NCBI GenBank assembly: GCA_009835735.1
Contig: VXWX01000015.1
Coordinates: forward strand, 20,521-84,520
Origin: Acidimicrobiaceae bacterium
GTDB lineage: Bacteria; Actinomycetota; Acidimicrobiia; Acidimicrobiales; Aldehydirespiratoraceae
DNA: 64,000 nucleotides
Reading direction: 5' to 3'
The position numbers and the translations under genes are program-made. Each line of letters begins with the position of its first letter. Position 1 is the first letter of the stretch. The notes below the pieces were generated by a model. It was given only the letters and a program-made list of their open reading frames with translations. It was not told where the DNA came from and did no database searches. Below are positions 17,669 to 25,581 of the stretch, one piece after another.

Positions 17669-19033
17669 TTACTCGAACGCGTCGAACTTGAGCGGGACGA
17701 CCAGCTCGCCGGCCAGGATGGCGGCCCGGGCCGCCTCGACGGCAGCCACCACGTCGGCGGGCACGTCGTCGGCGATGGCGCCCAGGGAGGAGCCGTCATC
17801 CACCATCGACTGGTAGACGATGCGCTGCGGCGGCGAGTTGTAGGGCACACCGTGCACCGTGTAGTCGTACCAGGCGTCGAGCACGTCGCTGAAGGCGGTG
17901 TCCCACTGCGCCACTGCGCTGGTCAGCACCACCGGCGACAGGCTCAGCTGGTCGGTGAAGTGGCCGACGGCCCGCACGTTGCCGGCGTCCTCGGCCGCTG
18001 CGAACGGCCCGAAGCGCTCCGCATAGATCACGTCGGAGCCGTTGGCGATCTGGACCTCCGCCGCGCTTGAAGCGGTGGCCGGATCGAACCAGCTCTCGAT
18101 GTAGGTGACCCCGGCCACCTCTATGTCGGGGTTGACAGACCGGGCGCCGTCGACGAAGGCGTTGAGCGGGGCGTTGACGTTGGGGAACGGGAACGCGGCC
18201 ACACCGCTGATCCTGTTGGTCTGGGTCGTCATGCCGGCAATGATCCCGGCGAGGTAGGCGGGCTCGTGGATGAAGACGTCGATCCAGTAGGCGTTGTCGC
18301 CTCCCTCGTGGTCGTCGTTGCCGGATCCCGAGTACACGAACAGGGTGTCGGGGAAGTCGGCCTTGTTGGCGGCGACTCCGTCCACGAAGGTGCTGTGGCC
18401 GACGATGATCTCGTACTCGCCGGTCTGGGCCAGGTCGCGGATGACGCGTTCGCCCTCGACGAACGGGATTCCCTCGAGGATCTCGAGATTGACCTGGATG
18501 CCGTACTTGTTGGACGCCGAGACGCGGTTGACGCTGTCGATGAACGTGGCGTACCAGCCCTCCTCCTTGGTGCCCACGACGAGCATGGCCATGTCGATCT
18601 CGCTGGGTGCGGCGGCTGCCTGCTCCGCGGCCGCTTCCTCCGCGGCGGCGGCGGCTTCGGCGGCGGCCGCCTCGGCTTCGGCGGCGGCGGCTTCGGCGGC
18701 GGCGAGCTGTGCTTCGAGTTCCTCGACTGCCGCTCCCTCGGCTTCGGCAGCCTCCAACGCGGCCGCTGCGGCCGCGGCTTCGGCCTCGGCGATGGCTGCC
18801 GCATCGGCCGCGGCCTTGGCCTCGGCTTCGGCGGCGTCAGCCTCGGCCTGCGCGGCGTCAGCAGCGGCTTGCGCGGCGGCGGCTTCTGCCTCCGCGGCGG
18901 CGGCATCTGCTTCAGCTGCCTCGACGGCTCCGGTGTCCACGGCGGGTGCCGAGGCCGGTTCGTCGTCACCGCAGGCGACCAGGCCTGCGACGAGCGCGAA
19001 GGCCAACAGCAATCGAGTGGTGATCTTCAACAT
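17669..19033 (-). CDS. BMP-family substrate-binding lipoprotein with long Ala/Glu-rich helical stalk, system 2
   Basis: 454 residues. Signal peptide with lipobox LVAC (Cys21), then residues 36-142 consist almost only of Ala, Glu, Asp and a few Gln/Lys, in helix- and coiled-coil-compatible patterns without proline, followed by the BMP binding domain (IDMAMLVVGTKEEGWYATF). Start ATG 19033 has a strong AAGGAGG upstream; an open frame further upstream is non-coding. A continuous helix of about 105 residues would be roughly 16 nm long and could lift the binding domain off the membrane through the cell wall. It is the first gene of the long transporter-hydroxylase-oxygenase operon, under the operator at 19156-19170. 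Confidence 0.9.
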   Translation of the reverse strand: MLKITTRLLLAFALVAGLVACGDDEPASAPAVDTGAVEAAEADAAAAEAEAAAAQAAADAAQAEADAAEAEAKAAADAAAIAEAEAAAAAAALEAAEAEGAAVEELEAQLAAAEAAAAEAEAAAAEAAAAAEEAAAEQAAAAPSEIDMAMLVVGTKEEGWYATFIDSVNRVSASNKYGIQVNLEILEGIPFVEGERVIRDLAQTGEYEIIVGHSTFVDGVAANKADFPDTLFVYSGSGNDDHEGGDNAYWIDVFIHEPAYLAGIIAGMTTQTNRISGVAAFPFPNVNAPLNAFVDGARSVNPDIEVAGVTYIESWFDPATASSAAEVQIANGSDVIYAERFGPFAAAEDAGNVRAVGHFTDQLSLSPVVLTSAVAQWDTAFSDVLDAWYDYTVHGVPYNSPPQRIVYQSMVDDGSSLGAIADDVPADVVAAVEAARAAILAGELVVPLKFDAFE

Positions 19034-19155
19034 TCTGGTCCGTCTCCTCCTTGTGGGACTGTGAGACGGCGAAGCTACCACGGCGAGCCCGTTGGGGGCC
19101 ATTGCTGGCCGACCCTCCGACTCGTGCGGCGACCGCACCGGCACATCCCTTGGTT

Positions 19156-19170
19156 ATTGATGTGAACTAT
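19156..19170. promoter_or_regulatory. Operator site C of the proposed catabolic regulon
   Basis: Read on the minus strand it is ATAGTTCACATCAAT, sharing the last ten bases TCACATCAAT with sites A and B. It overlaps the candidate -10 box TATAGT (19171-19166) of the transporter 2 operon, so a bound protein would block transcription. Confidence 0.6.
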
Positions 19171-19194
19171 ATGTGGGCGCTCCCGGTGAGTCCA
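19166..19194 (-). promoter_or_regulatory. Candidate promoter for the transporter 2 / hydroxylase / oxygenase operon
   Basis: TGGACT (19194-19189), a 17-base spacer, then TATAGT (19171-19166, five of six consensus bases). It lies 133 bases upstream of the lipoprotein start in the 170-bp gap after the SDR gene. Confidence 0.5.
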
Positions 19195-19203
19195 GCGAAA
19201 TTG

Positions 19204-19956
19204 CTAGTGGAAGCCGGAGCCGCCGTTCACCCAGATGTTCTGGCCGGTGACGAAGGCCGACAACGGGCTCATCAGGTAGATCAGCGTGCCCACCATGTCC
19301 TCGGGGACCTGGGTGCGCTTGAAGGCCCGGCGGGCCTGGATGGCCACGTCCACCTCGGGCTGGACGCTGGAGTACTCCTCGTCGTGGGGGATGTAGTCGG
19401 GGGTGATGGTGTTGACTGCGATCCCGGAGGTGCCCAACTCGCGGGCCATGGCCCGGGTCAGCCCCCAGATCGCCGACTTCGACGACACGTAGTGGAGGAA
19501 GCCGGGGGTGCCGTCGTTCACCGTCATGGATGCGATGTTGACGATCCTGCCGCTGCCCTGGGCCCTCATGGCGGGCGCCACCGCCCGCGAGCACAGCCAG
19601 GTGCCCTTCACGTTCACCGCGAAGCACAGGTCCCACTCGTCGGGCGGGAGGTCCTCCATCGGGGCCCGGGTGGCGGCCATGTAGAAGGCGGCGTTGTTGA
19701 CTAGGCCGTCGATGCGGCCGTAGGCGTCGACGGTGGCCGAGGCCATCGTCTCGGTCTGGGCCACGTCGGACACGTCAACCCGCAGCGACATCGCCTCGGC
19801 TCCCGTGGATTCGAGCTCCGCGACCACTTCGCTACCGTCGCTTAGGTCGGCGACCACGACAGTCGCTCCCTCGGCGGCCAGCCCCCGGCAGTAGGCCAGG
19901 CCGATGCCCTTGGCCCCACCGGTGACGATGATCACCCGCCCGTCCAGTATTCCCAT
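19204..19956 (-). CDS. Short-chain dehydrogenase/reductase
   Basis: 250 residues, the normal SDR length. The NAD(P) loop TGGAKGIG lies at 12-19, NNAA at 87-90, and the catalytic triad is S143, Y156 and K160. An acidic residue after the second strand (VVVADLSD) favours NAD(H). It follows the Rieske gene 20000-21052 by 43 bp with AGGAGG before its ATG, so the two probably form an operon: hydroxylation by the oxygenase then oxidation of the alcohol or diol. Substrate unknown. Confidence 0.9.
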   Translation of the reverse strand: MGILDGRVIIVTGGAKGIGLAYCRGLAAEGATVVVADLSDGSEVVAELESTGAEAMSLRVDVSDVAQTETMASATVDAYGRIDGLVNNAAFYMAATRAPMEDLPPDEWDLCFAVNVKGTWLCSRAVAPAMRAQGSGRIVNIASMTVNDGTPGFLHYVSSKSAIWGLTRAMARELGTSGIAVNTITPDYIPHDEEYSSVQPEVDVAIQARRAFKRTQVPEDMVGTLIYLMSPLSAFVTGQNIWVNGGSGFH

Positions 19957-19999
19957 CGAGGTCCTCCTGTATCTTGGTTGATTGCGGCTTGTCGTCGGC

Positions 20000-21052
20000 T
20001 CAGTTCGGTTCCAGTTCCTCGGCCAGCTCGAACAGCCACTTGCGGTAGGCGAGGGTGATGTCGTCGGCCACCTTCACGTAGGTCTCCGCGCTGAGCCGGT
20101 CGGGCAGGTGCTCGGGCCACTGCGACTCGACGACGGGCTGGTCCTGGTCCAGAACCATGTACTCGAACTCCAGCAGGAAGTCCATGTCGTCCTGGGTGGA
20201 TGTGAAGTCTGCGCCGATGTGCCAGAAGTTGCGGCACGTCGCCGGGCCGGTGGGGGCGGTGACCATGTACAAGGCGTAGCGCTTGCCGTTCGGGAAGGTC
20301 CGGACCAGCGATATCGATCCGGGCACGGTCAGCTGGTACCAGTTGCGCACCGACATGGTGTCCTCATCGATTCCCAGCATCTCCTTCATGCGGTCGACGT
20401 TGGGCTCGACGAACACCTTGTCGAACCGCAGGGCGCCGTCCTCCCGCCACACGTCGTGCTCTTCGATCTGAGCCTTGTCCCTGGTGCCGAGGACGTTCTC
20501 GTGCACGAACGGGAAGTGGGAGAAGTCCACGAAGTTCTCCAGGCGACGGGGTGAGCTGGTGGCCCAGTCGTAGCTGGGGGGCGTCTGCCACCGCATGATG
20601 GGGTCGTCCCATTCAGGTATGCCGGGCGGGTCGCCCCACGGCTCGTCGGTCAGGCTCACCCAGACCATGCCGGAGCTCTCCCGGCACAGGTAGCGGACCA
20701 GCCCCAGTTGCAGCACCCCGTTGAGCTCGGGGCGGGACGGGATCGACACCAGGGTGCCGTCCATGTCGTAGGCCCAGCCGTGGTAGGGGCAGTTGATGCA
20801 GCCGTTCTCGACCCATCCCAGCGAGGGAGCCGCCCCCTTGTGGCGGCACACGTCCATGAAGGCCCGCACCTCGCCTTGGTGGCGGACGACCAGGATCCGC
20901 TCGCCCAGCAGCTGGCCGGAGACCATCTGGTCCTCGGCCACATCCTTGGAGTAGGCGACGGGATGCCAGAAGTGCCTCATCGCCCGGTACCACCTGGAGT
21001 CCCGCTCGGGAATGAAGGGATCCACGGCCTCGCGGGCCTCGAGAGTCGTCAC
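20000..21052 (-). CDS. Rieske non-heme iron oxygenase, alpha subunit 4
   Basis: 350 residues. Rieske motifs CRHKG near residue 68 and CPYHGW near residue 87; mononuclear iron motif NFVDFSHFPFVH. Start GTG 21052 is preceded by AAGGAGG. It differs from the 7-10 kb pair in its C-terminus (VESQWPEHLPDRLSAE) but shares the overall plan. It is the first gene of a two-gene unit with the SDR and is divergent from the alpha/beta hydrolase. I did not find the regulon operator in front of it. Confidence 0.9.
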   Translation of the reverse strand: MTTLEAREAVDPFIPERDSRWYRAMRHFWHPVAYSKDVAEDQMVSGQLLGERILVVRHQGEVRAFMDVCRHKGAAPSLGWVENGCINCPYHGWAYDMDGTLVSIPSRPELNGVLQLGLVRYLCRESSGMVWVSLTDEPWGDPPGIPEWDDPIMRWQTPPSYDWATSSPRRLENFVDFSHFPFVHENVLGTRDKAQIEEHDVWREDGALRFDKVFVEPNVDRMKEMLGIDEDTMSVRNWYQLTVPGSISLVRTFPNGKRYALYMVTAPTGPATCRNFWHIGADFTSTQDDMDFLLEFEYMVLDQDQPVVESQWPEHLPDRLSAETYVKVADDITLAYRKWLFELAEELEPN

Positions 21053-21180
21053 CGGTCCTCCTTGGTGTCGGGCAGCCCCGGCCGATGCCGGCCGGAACGG
21101 TCGCTACTGTACTGTTCGCCCCCTGCCGCCCTGACGGAGCGGCCCTTCCCCTGTCGGGGCGCATCACGAGGAGCACCATC

Positions 21181-22008
21181 ATGTCCACAACGCTCGCGAC
21201 TTCTGAAGTCGGCCACTTCTTCGTGTCGGGGGCGGCCGGCAACCGGATCCACGGCCTCGACTTCGGGGGCGCGGGCCCGACACTGGTCTGCCTCCACGGC
21301 GTGACCGGCAACGCATGGAACTGGCACGCGGTGGCCCTCGCGGCCCGGGCTCACCGCCGGGTGGTGGCCCTCGACTTCCGCGGCTACGGCGAGAGCCAAT
21401 GGTCGCCCACCGGCGACTACACCACCGCCGACCACGTCGCCGATCTCGCCGGCGTCGTCCAGCATGTGTCCGGCGGCTCGCCCGTGGACCTCGCGGGCTC
21501 CTCGTGGGGGGCGCTGGTCGCCATCCAGTACGCCGACGAGCATCCTGACCGGGTCGAGCGGCTCGTGGTAGTCGATGTCGAGCCCTCCTTCGAGCAGGGC
21601 GAGACCGATCTGTTCCCCCGCCCCCGGGACCACGCCGACCACGACGAGGTCCTGGCGGCTGTCGAGCGCGCCTACCCCAATGCTCCCGCCGAGATGGTCG
21701 AGGTGGTCGCGGCTACCTGCTACGGCCCGGTTGAGGGCGGTCGGCTGGCCCCCAAGCACGATCCCTACTTCTTTGAGCGCTGGCCGTTCCGCTCCGACAA
21801 CCACTGGGACCGGCTGCCGAGGATCCAGGCGCCGACGCTTCACGTCCATGCCTCCGACAGCTTCGTCCGGGCCGACGTGATGGCCGAGATGGACCGCCTC
21901 ACTCCCGACTCGCACTTGGTCGAGATCGGCGACAGCACCCATGTCGTACCGGTGGACAACCCCTCGGCCCTGGTCGACTCGCTCGTGGAGTTCCTGGCCG
22001 GCGGTTGA
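21181..22008 (+). CDS. Alpha/beta hydrolase
   Basis: 275 residues with the alpha/beta-hydrolase fold: oxyanion segment CLHGVTGN near residue 38, nucleophile Ser108 in GSSWG, and the final His in GDSTHVVPVDNP. Start ATG 21181 is chosen because GAGGAG precedes it; a longer frame begins within the intergenic region without family similarity. Likely an esterase, amidase or C-C hydrolase acting on a ring-cleavage or ester intermediate of the local pathway; this is inference from position. Divergent from the Rieske-SDR unit. Confidence 0.85.
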   Translation: MSTTLATSEVGHFFVSGAAGNRIHGLDFGGAGPTLVCLHGVTGNAWNWHAVALAARAHRRVVALDFRGYGESQWSPTGDYTTADHVADLAGVVQHVSGGSPVDLAGSSWGALVAIQYADEHPDRVERLVVVDVEPSFEQGETDLFPRPRDHADHDEVLAAVERAYPNAPAEMVEVVAATCYGPVEGGRLAPKHDPYFFERWPFRSDNHWDRLPRIQAPTLHVHASDSFVRADVMAEMDRLTPDSHLVEIGDSTHVVPVDNPSALVDSLVEFLAGG

Positions 22009-22044
22009 GCCCGACCGGGGGAGCTAGGATCCGCAGGCAGAGCG

Positions 22045-22635
22045 ATGAGAACGCACCACGGAGCAGTTGAGCACGAGCGACCTTCTGAGCCGACACCGTT
22101 AGCTCCGCAACTCGGTCTTGCCCTCCGGCAGCGCCGCAAGGCCGCCGGGATGACCATGCAGGAGCTCGCCGACCGCTGCGACCTCTCCCAGCCGTTCCTC
22201 TCCCAGATCGAGAACTCGCGGGCCATGCCCAGCCTCTTCGCGTTGCACCGCGTGGCCCAAGCGCTGGGAACGACGACGGTCGCGCTGCTCGACCCGGCGG
22301 TCTCGGAGGTCACGCTGGTCCGGGCCGGCGAGGGCGAGGCGTTCTTTCTCGCCGAGGGAGCCAGAACCCGCTTCCTCACTCCGGGCGAGGGGCACCGCCT
22401 CGAGGCCAACGAGACGGTGGCGGAGCCGAACATCGTCTCGGACGTGATCGTGCACGAGGGGCAGGAAGTCGTCCATGTTCTCGAGGGCTTTCTCGAGATT
22501 CGCCTGGAAGGGAGGGACTCGATCCCGCTAAGTCCGGGCGACACCGTCATGTATCCGTCGATGACACCCCACCAGTGGGCCTCCGGCGATGCTGGAGCGC
22601 GTTTTCTGATAATCACCAGCCCTCCGTCGTTCTAG
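22045..22635 (+). CDS. XRE-family transcriptional regulator with C-terminal cupin sensor domain
   Basis: 196 residues. An N-terminal helix-turn-helix (LRQRRKAAGMTMQELADRC, then SQPFLSQIENSRAMPSL, about residues 27-70) is joined to a cupin domain (HEGQEVVHVLEGFLEIRL ... PGDTVMYPSMTPHQW, about 130-190) that normally binds a small-molecule effector. This is the only DNA-binding regulator inside the catabolic island, so it is the first candidate for the protein that binds the TCACATCAAT sites, though no such site was seen before its own start. It lies 36 bp after the hydrolase gene and probably shares its transcript. Confidence 0.9.
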   Translation: MRTHHGAVEHERPSEPTPLAPQLGLALRQRRKAAGMTMQELADRCDLSQPFLSQIENSRAMPSLFALHRVAQALGTTTVALLDPAVSEVTLVRAGEGEAFFLAEGARTRFLTPGEGHRLEANETVAEPNIVSDVIVHEGQEVVHVLEGFLEIRLEGRDSIPLSPGDTVMYPSMTPHQWASGDAGARFLIITSPPSF

Positions 22636-22663
22636 CGGCGTCCGTTCCAGCGCTGTTGCAGCC

Positions 22664-23935
22664 TCAGCCGATCCTCCTGCGCTTCATCTCGACGAACGGT
22701 AGGTCAACGACCCGTGCCGGGACCTCGCCGTCGACTGCCTCACCGCGACCGTTGTAGATCTGCCATGTGAGGGCCACGTCGGTGCCGACGTCCACCTCCG
22801 GCGACTCGATGTGCGCGAACCCGATCATGGTCTCCAGCACCGGGCTCCAGCACATCGATGTGGCGAACCCGACGTTCGTTTCGCCGGCGAGGATCTCGGA
22901 CTTGAAGTGGCGATGCAGCCGGGGACTCAGGAAGGGAGGCGTCTCTGCGCTCTCGTAGAGGGCGGCGATGCCGGCGGGGTCGATGTCCAGGCCGCGCATC
23001 ACCTTTCCGGGCCGGTCCTGTTGGGCTTCCGCCTCGAGAGCCTTCCGGCCCAGGAAGTCGGTGCCGCGCTTGAAGTTGACCAGCCGTCCGAAGTTGAGCT
23101 CCGCCGGCGTGTGGAAGTAGCGGTCCTCGTCGAGGTAGGCGAACTGCACCTGGGCGAACGGGCCGGTCGGACGGTAGTCCACGCCGATGATGAGCATGCC
23201 GGCCTCGACCCGGGTGGCCGCCTGGGCGGCGTTGCCGATGGGGACGGCCCCATGGGGGCGCCCCCTCTCGACGAAGACCGAGTACATGTCGGCGGCGGCC
23301 TCTGGCCCGACCCACATCTCGAAGCCGATCTCCCCGGTGAAGCCCGTCCGCCAGAGCCATATCTCGTGACCGTCCACGGTTATCTTCCGGCCGCGGGAGA
23401 ACGGCAGGTCCCTGTGGGCGCTCCCGCTGACCGCCTCCATTACGTCATGGGAGCGGGGGCCCTGCACGCACAGCACGCTGTAGTCGCGATCGGTGTTGAG
23501 CGTGTCGGTGAGGTCGATGTCGTAGCCGTCGGCGAACTCGCTGAACCAGCCGACCAAAGGCCCGCCCATGTGAATGAACTGGTCGGTCCTGGTGCGAAAC
23601 GTGATCCCCTCGTTGACCACCCGGCCGTCCTGGTCGCAATAGAAGGTGTAGATACCGTGGGCTACGTCCACCCTGGAGGCGTCGCGAACCTGCACCCGGT
23701 CGACGAAGGCCTCGGCGTCGGGGCCCTCGATGATGGTCTTGAACAGGGGCGTCTTGTCCTCGATGCCGGCACCGGTTCGCAGAGCCATCATCTCGGAAAC
23801 CTCGTTGACGTAGTGGTCGACCAGGTGGTAGCCGCCCCAGGCGATCCACAGTCCGGTCTGCGAGTAGGGCGCTGCCCCGGGGTTCAGGAACGTTCCGGTG
23901 AAAGCGCTCGGATCGTAGGTGTGCTCTTCTGCCAT
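22664..23935 (-). CDS. GcvT-family aminomethyltransferase / folate-dependent demethylase 2
   Basis: 423 residues, paralogue of 6114-7349. Shared landmarks: LCVQGPRSHDVM, WRTGFTGEIGFEMWV and the terminal DLPFVEMKRR. As in its paralogue, no glycine-cleavage partner is encoded nearby. Start ATG 23935 with AAGGG upstream. Operator B and a candidate promoter lie just upstream. A tetrahydrofolate-dependent demethylase role is favoured by the Rieske and hydroxylase context; aminomethyl transfer in general catabolism remains possible. It converges with the XRE-cupin gene, with 28 bp between stops. Confidence 0.85.
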   Translation of the reverse strand: MAEEHTYDPSAFTGTFLNPGAAPYSQTGLWIAWGGYHLVDHYVNEVSEMMALRTGAGIEDKTPLFKTIIEGPDAEAFVDRVQVRDASRVDVAHGIYTFYCDQDGRVVNEGITFRTRTDQFIHMGGPLVGWFSEFADGYDIDLTDTLNTDRDYSVLCVQGPRSHDVMEAVSGSAHRDLPFSRGRKITVDGHEIWLWRTGFTGEIGFEMWVGPEAAADMYSVFVERGRPHGAVPIGNAAQAATRVEAGMLIIGVDYRPTGPFAQVQFAYLDEDRYFHTPAELNFGRLVNFKRGTDFLGRKALEAEAQQDRPGKVMRGLDIDPAGIAALYESAETPPFLSPRLHRHFKSEILAGETNVGFATSMCWSPVLETMIGFAHIESPEVDVGTDVALTWQIYNGRGEAVDGEVPARVVDLPFVEMKRRRIG

Positions 23936-23961
23936 CGGGTGCTGCCCTTCACGTCAGCTTC

Positions 23962-23976
23962 ATAGATCACATCAAT
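23962..23976. promoter_or_regulatory. Operator site B of the proposed catabolic regulon
   Basis: ATAGATCACATCAAT, matching site A at 13 of 15 bases and sharing TCACATCAAT with sites A and C. It lies 27 bp upstream of gcvT2 and overlaps the end of its candidate -10 box. Confidence 0.65.
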
Positions 23977-24004
23977 AGTGACCCGAACCGATTGGGTCTG
24001 TCAA
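23975..24004 (-). promoter_or_regulatory. Candidate promoter for gcvT2
   Basis: A perfect TTGACA (24004-23999) overlaps the stop codon of the P450 gene; after 18 bases follows CACTAT (23980-23975). Operator B begins within the last bases of this -10. Confidence 0.5.
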
Positions 24005-25212
24005 TTGTCGCGAGCCAGTTCGGCACGCACCCGGTCGGCGGCGTCCTGGTCGAAGATGAAGTGGGCCTCGGTCACGCTGTCGACAATGCCGGCGATGCGG
24101 CGGAAGGGCTTCGAAGTGTCCATGCGAAGCCCGGGCAGCCTGCGCAGGGCCTCCTGGAGGAGGATCCTGGTCTCCAGCCGCGCCAGCTCGGAGCCCAGGC
24201 AGTAGTGGGTGGACCAGCCCAGGGCCAGATGGCGGTTGGGCCAGCGCTCGGGATCGAAGGTCGAGGGGTCGGAGCCCGCCTGGCCACCGTTCACGGCCTC
24301 GTCCCGGTTGGCAGCCGCGAACCACACGGCCAGCACACTGCCTGCAGGCACCTCCAGGTCGCCGAAGCGCACGTCGGATCGCACGTACAGCGGCTTCATG
24401 GGGAACGGTGTGCCGAAACGGAGGATCTCCTCGGTCGCCCGCCGCAGCGCCTCGTCGTCATCGATCCGGTCGCGGGCCCAGTCGAGCTTGTCGAACTCGG
24501 CCAGGTAGCAGAAGGCGTTGGCCAGGCTGGCCCCGGTGGTGTCGGTTCCGGCCGCAGTGAACCCGAAGAGGTATCCCAGCAGCTCGCGATCGTCGATGGT
24601 GCCGTCGGACCAGGCCGACACCAGGACGTCGAGCAGTTCGTCGGAGGGATCGGCGAGCCGCTTGGCCACCATCTGCCAGAAGTACGCCTGGACCTCCCAC
24701 TGGGGAGGCATGTCGTCCCAGGGAGAGGTGTTGAATATGTCGAGCTGGGCCCGCATCCAGTCCTCGCGCTCGATGTCCATCCCCAGAAGGCGGCAGATCA
24801 CCCGCATCGACAGGCGCGACGACATCTCAGTGGCCACGTTGACGGTGCCCGTGCTCTTGGACACCACCTCGTTGACAGTGTCGACAGTGAGTTGGCGGAT
24901 GACCGGCTCCATGGTCCGCACCGCGTTGTTCTTGAACCACGGCTCCACCACGCCCCTCAGGACGTCGTGGCGTCCGGTCTCCCCGTCGAGGGTGAAGGGC
25001 TCGACCATCCACATGAACTCCATGGCCATGTGGATCGGGGCGCCCTCGCCAAGGTAGGGCTCCTGGTCCCGCGAGAAGGCCTCGTCCTTGTTCTGCAGCA
25101 CCCGCATCACGTCGGCGTGGCTGAGCACGTGGAACATGCCCCCCTCATCGCAGAACGGCGGGATCGACGGGTCGTAGAACTTAGCGTCCCGGGGAAAATC
25201 GGACGGCCTCAT
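24001..25212 (-). CDS. Cytochrome P450
   Basis: 403 residues, typical for a soluble bacterial P450. The I-helix oxygen-activation motif AGTDTT is near residue 225, the K-helix E-x2-R (EEILR) near 262, and the heme loop GWSTHYCLGSELAR near 337 with the Cys thiolate. It catalyses O2-dependent hydroxylation or dealkylation with a ferredoxin; the 3-Cys ferredoxin at 9922-10128 is a possible partner. It ends 65 bp before gcvT2 on the same strand. No regulon site was seen before its own start at 25212. Confidence 0.93.
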   Translation of the reverse strand: MRPSDFPRDAKFYDPSIPPFCDEGGMFHVLSHADVMRVLQNKDEAFSRDQEPYLGEGAPIHMAMEFMWMVEPFTLDGETGRHDVLRGVVEPWFKNNAVRTMEPVIRQLTVDTVNEVVSKSTGTVNVATEMSSRLSMRVICRLLGMDIEREDWMRAQLDIFNTSPWDDMPPQWEVQAYFWQMVAKRLADPSDELLDVLVSAWSDGTIDDRELLGYLFGFTAAGTDTTGASLANAFCYLAEFDKLDWARDRIDDDEALRRATEEILRFGTPFPMKPLYVRSDVRFGDLEVPAGSVLAVWFAAANRDEAVNGGQAGSDPSTFDPERWPNRHLALGWSTHYCLGSELARLETRILLQEALRRLPGLRMDTSKPFRRIAGIVDSVTEAHFIFDQDAADRVRAELARDN

Positions 25213-25263
25213 TCGGTGGCTCCCATCGGCTCGGGTGCGACGGTGTGTCTAGCACCCGACCCG

Positions 25264-25581
25264 CTAGCCCTCGCTGTCGGCTGGCCCTTCGAGCAGCTCG
25301 CCGGCGGTGGCCAGCACTTCGGCGAGTTTGGCGGTGTTGTCGTACACGGCCCTCAGGTAGTACTCGCTGACTGCCTCGTGGCCGGGGAACGGGGGCCGTC
25401 CCAGGGATCTGACCACCGCGGACGGATCAATCGAGACCGTCACCTCCTCCACGGAGGGAAGCTTTTCCGGCGAGCCCCAGAAGTCGCCGGAGGTCTTGGC
25501 CGACCCCGGGGCCGTGCCCTTGCCCCTGCCCCGCCGGGGTCGCCTGCGGGCGGCGTCGGCACCGTTGGAGGCGGCGTTCAC
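25264..25581 (-). CDS. Small protein translationally coupled to the SNF2 helicase, function unknown
   Basis: 105 residues starting at GTG 25581, which overlaps the helicase stop (GTGA). The N-terminal 30 residues are basic (RRRPRRGRGK) and could contact nucleic acid; the rest is acidic to neutral with a helical C-terminus (YYLRAVYDNTAKLAEVLATA). The longer open frame on this strand upstream is shadow of the helicase. I do not recognise the family. The coupling suggests a stoichiometric accessory subunit of the helicase. Confidence 0.7.
   Translation of the reverse strand: MNAASNGADAARRRPRRGRGKGTAPGSAKTSGDFWGSPEKLPSVEEVTVSIDPSAVVRSLGRPPFPGHEAVSEYYLRAVYDNTAKLAEVLATAGELLEGPADSEG

Noticed and set aside
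18294-19064. Ala/Ser-rich frame antisense to the lipoprotein stalk
   Set aside because: Produced by the repetitive Ala/Glu codons of the stalk; no start site support and no fold.
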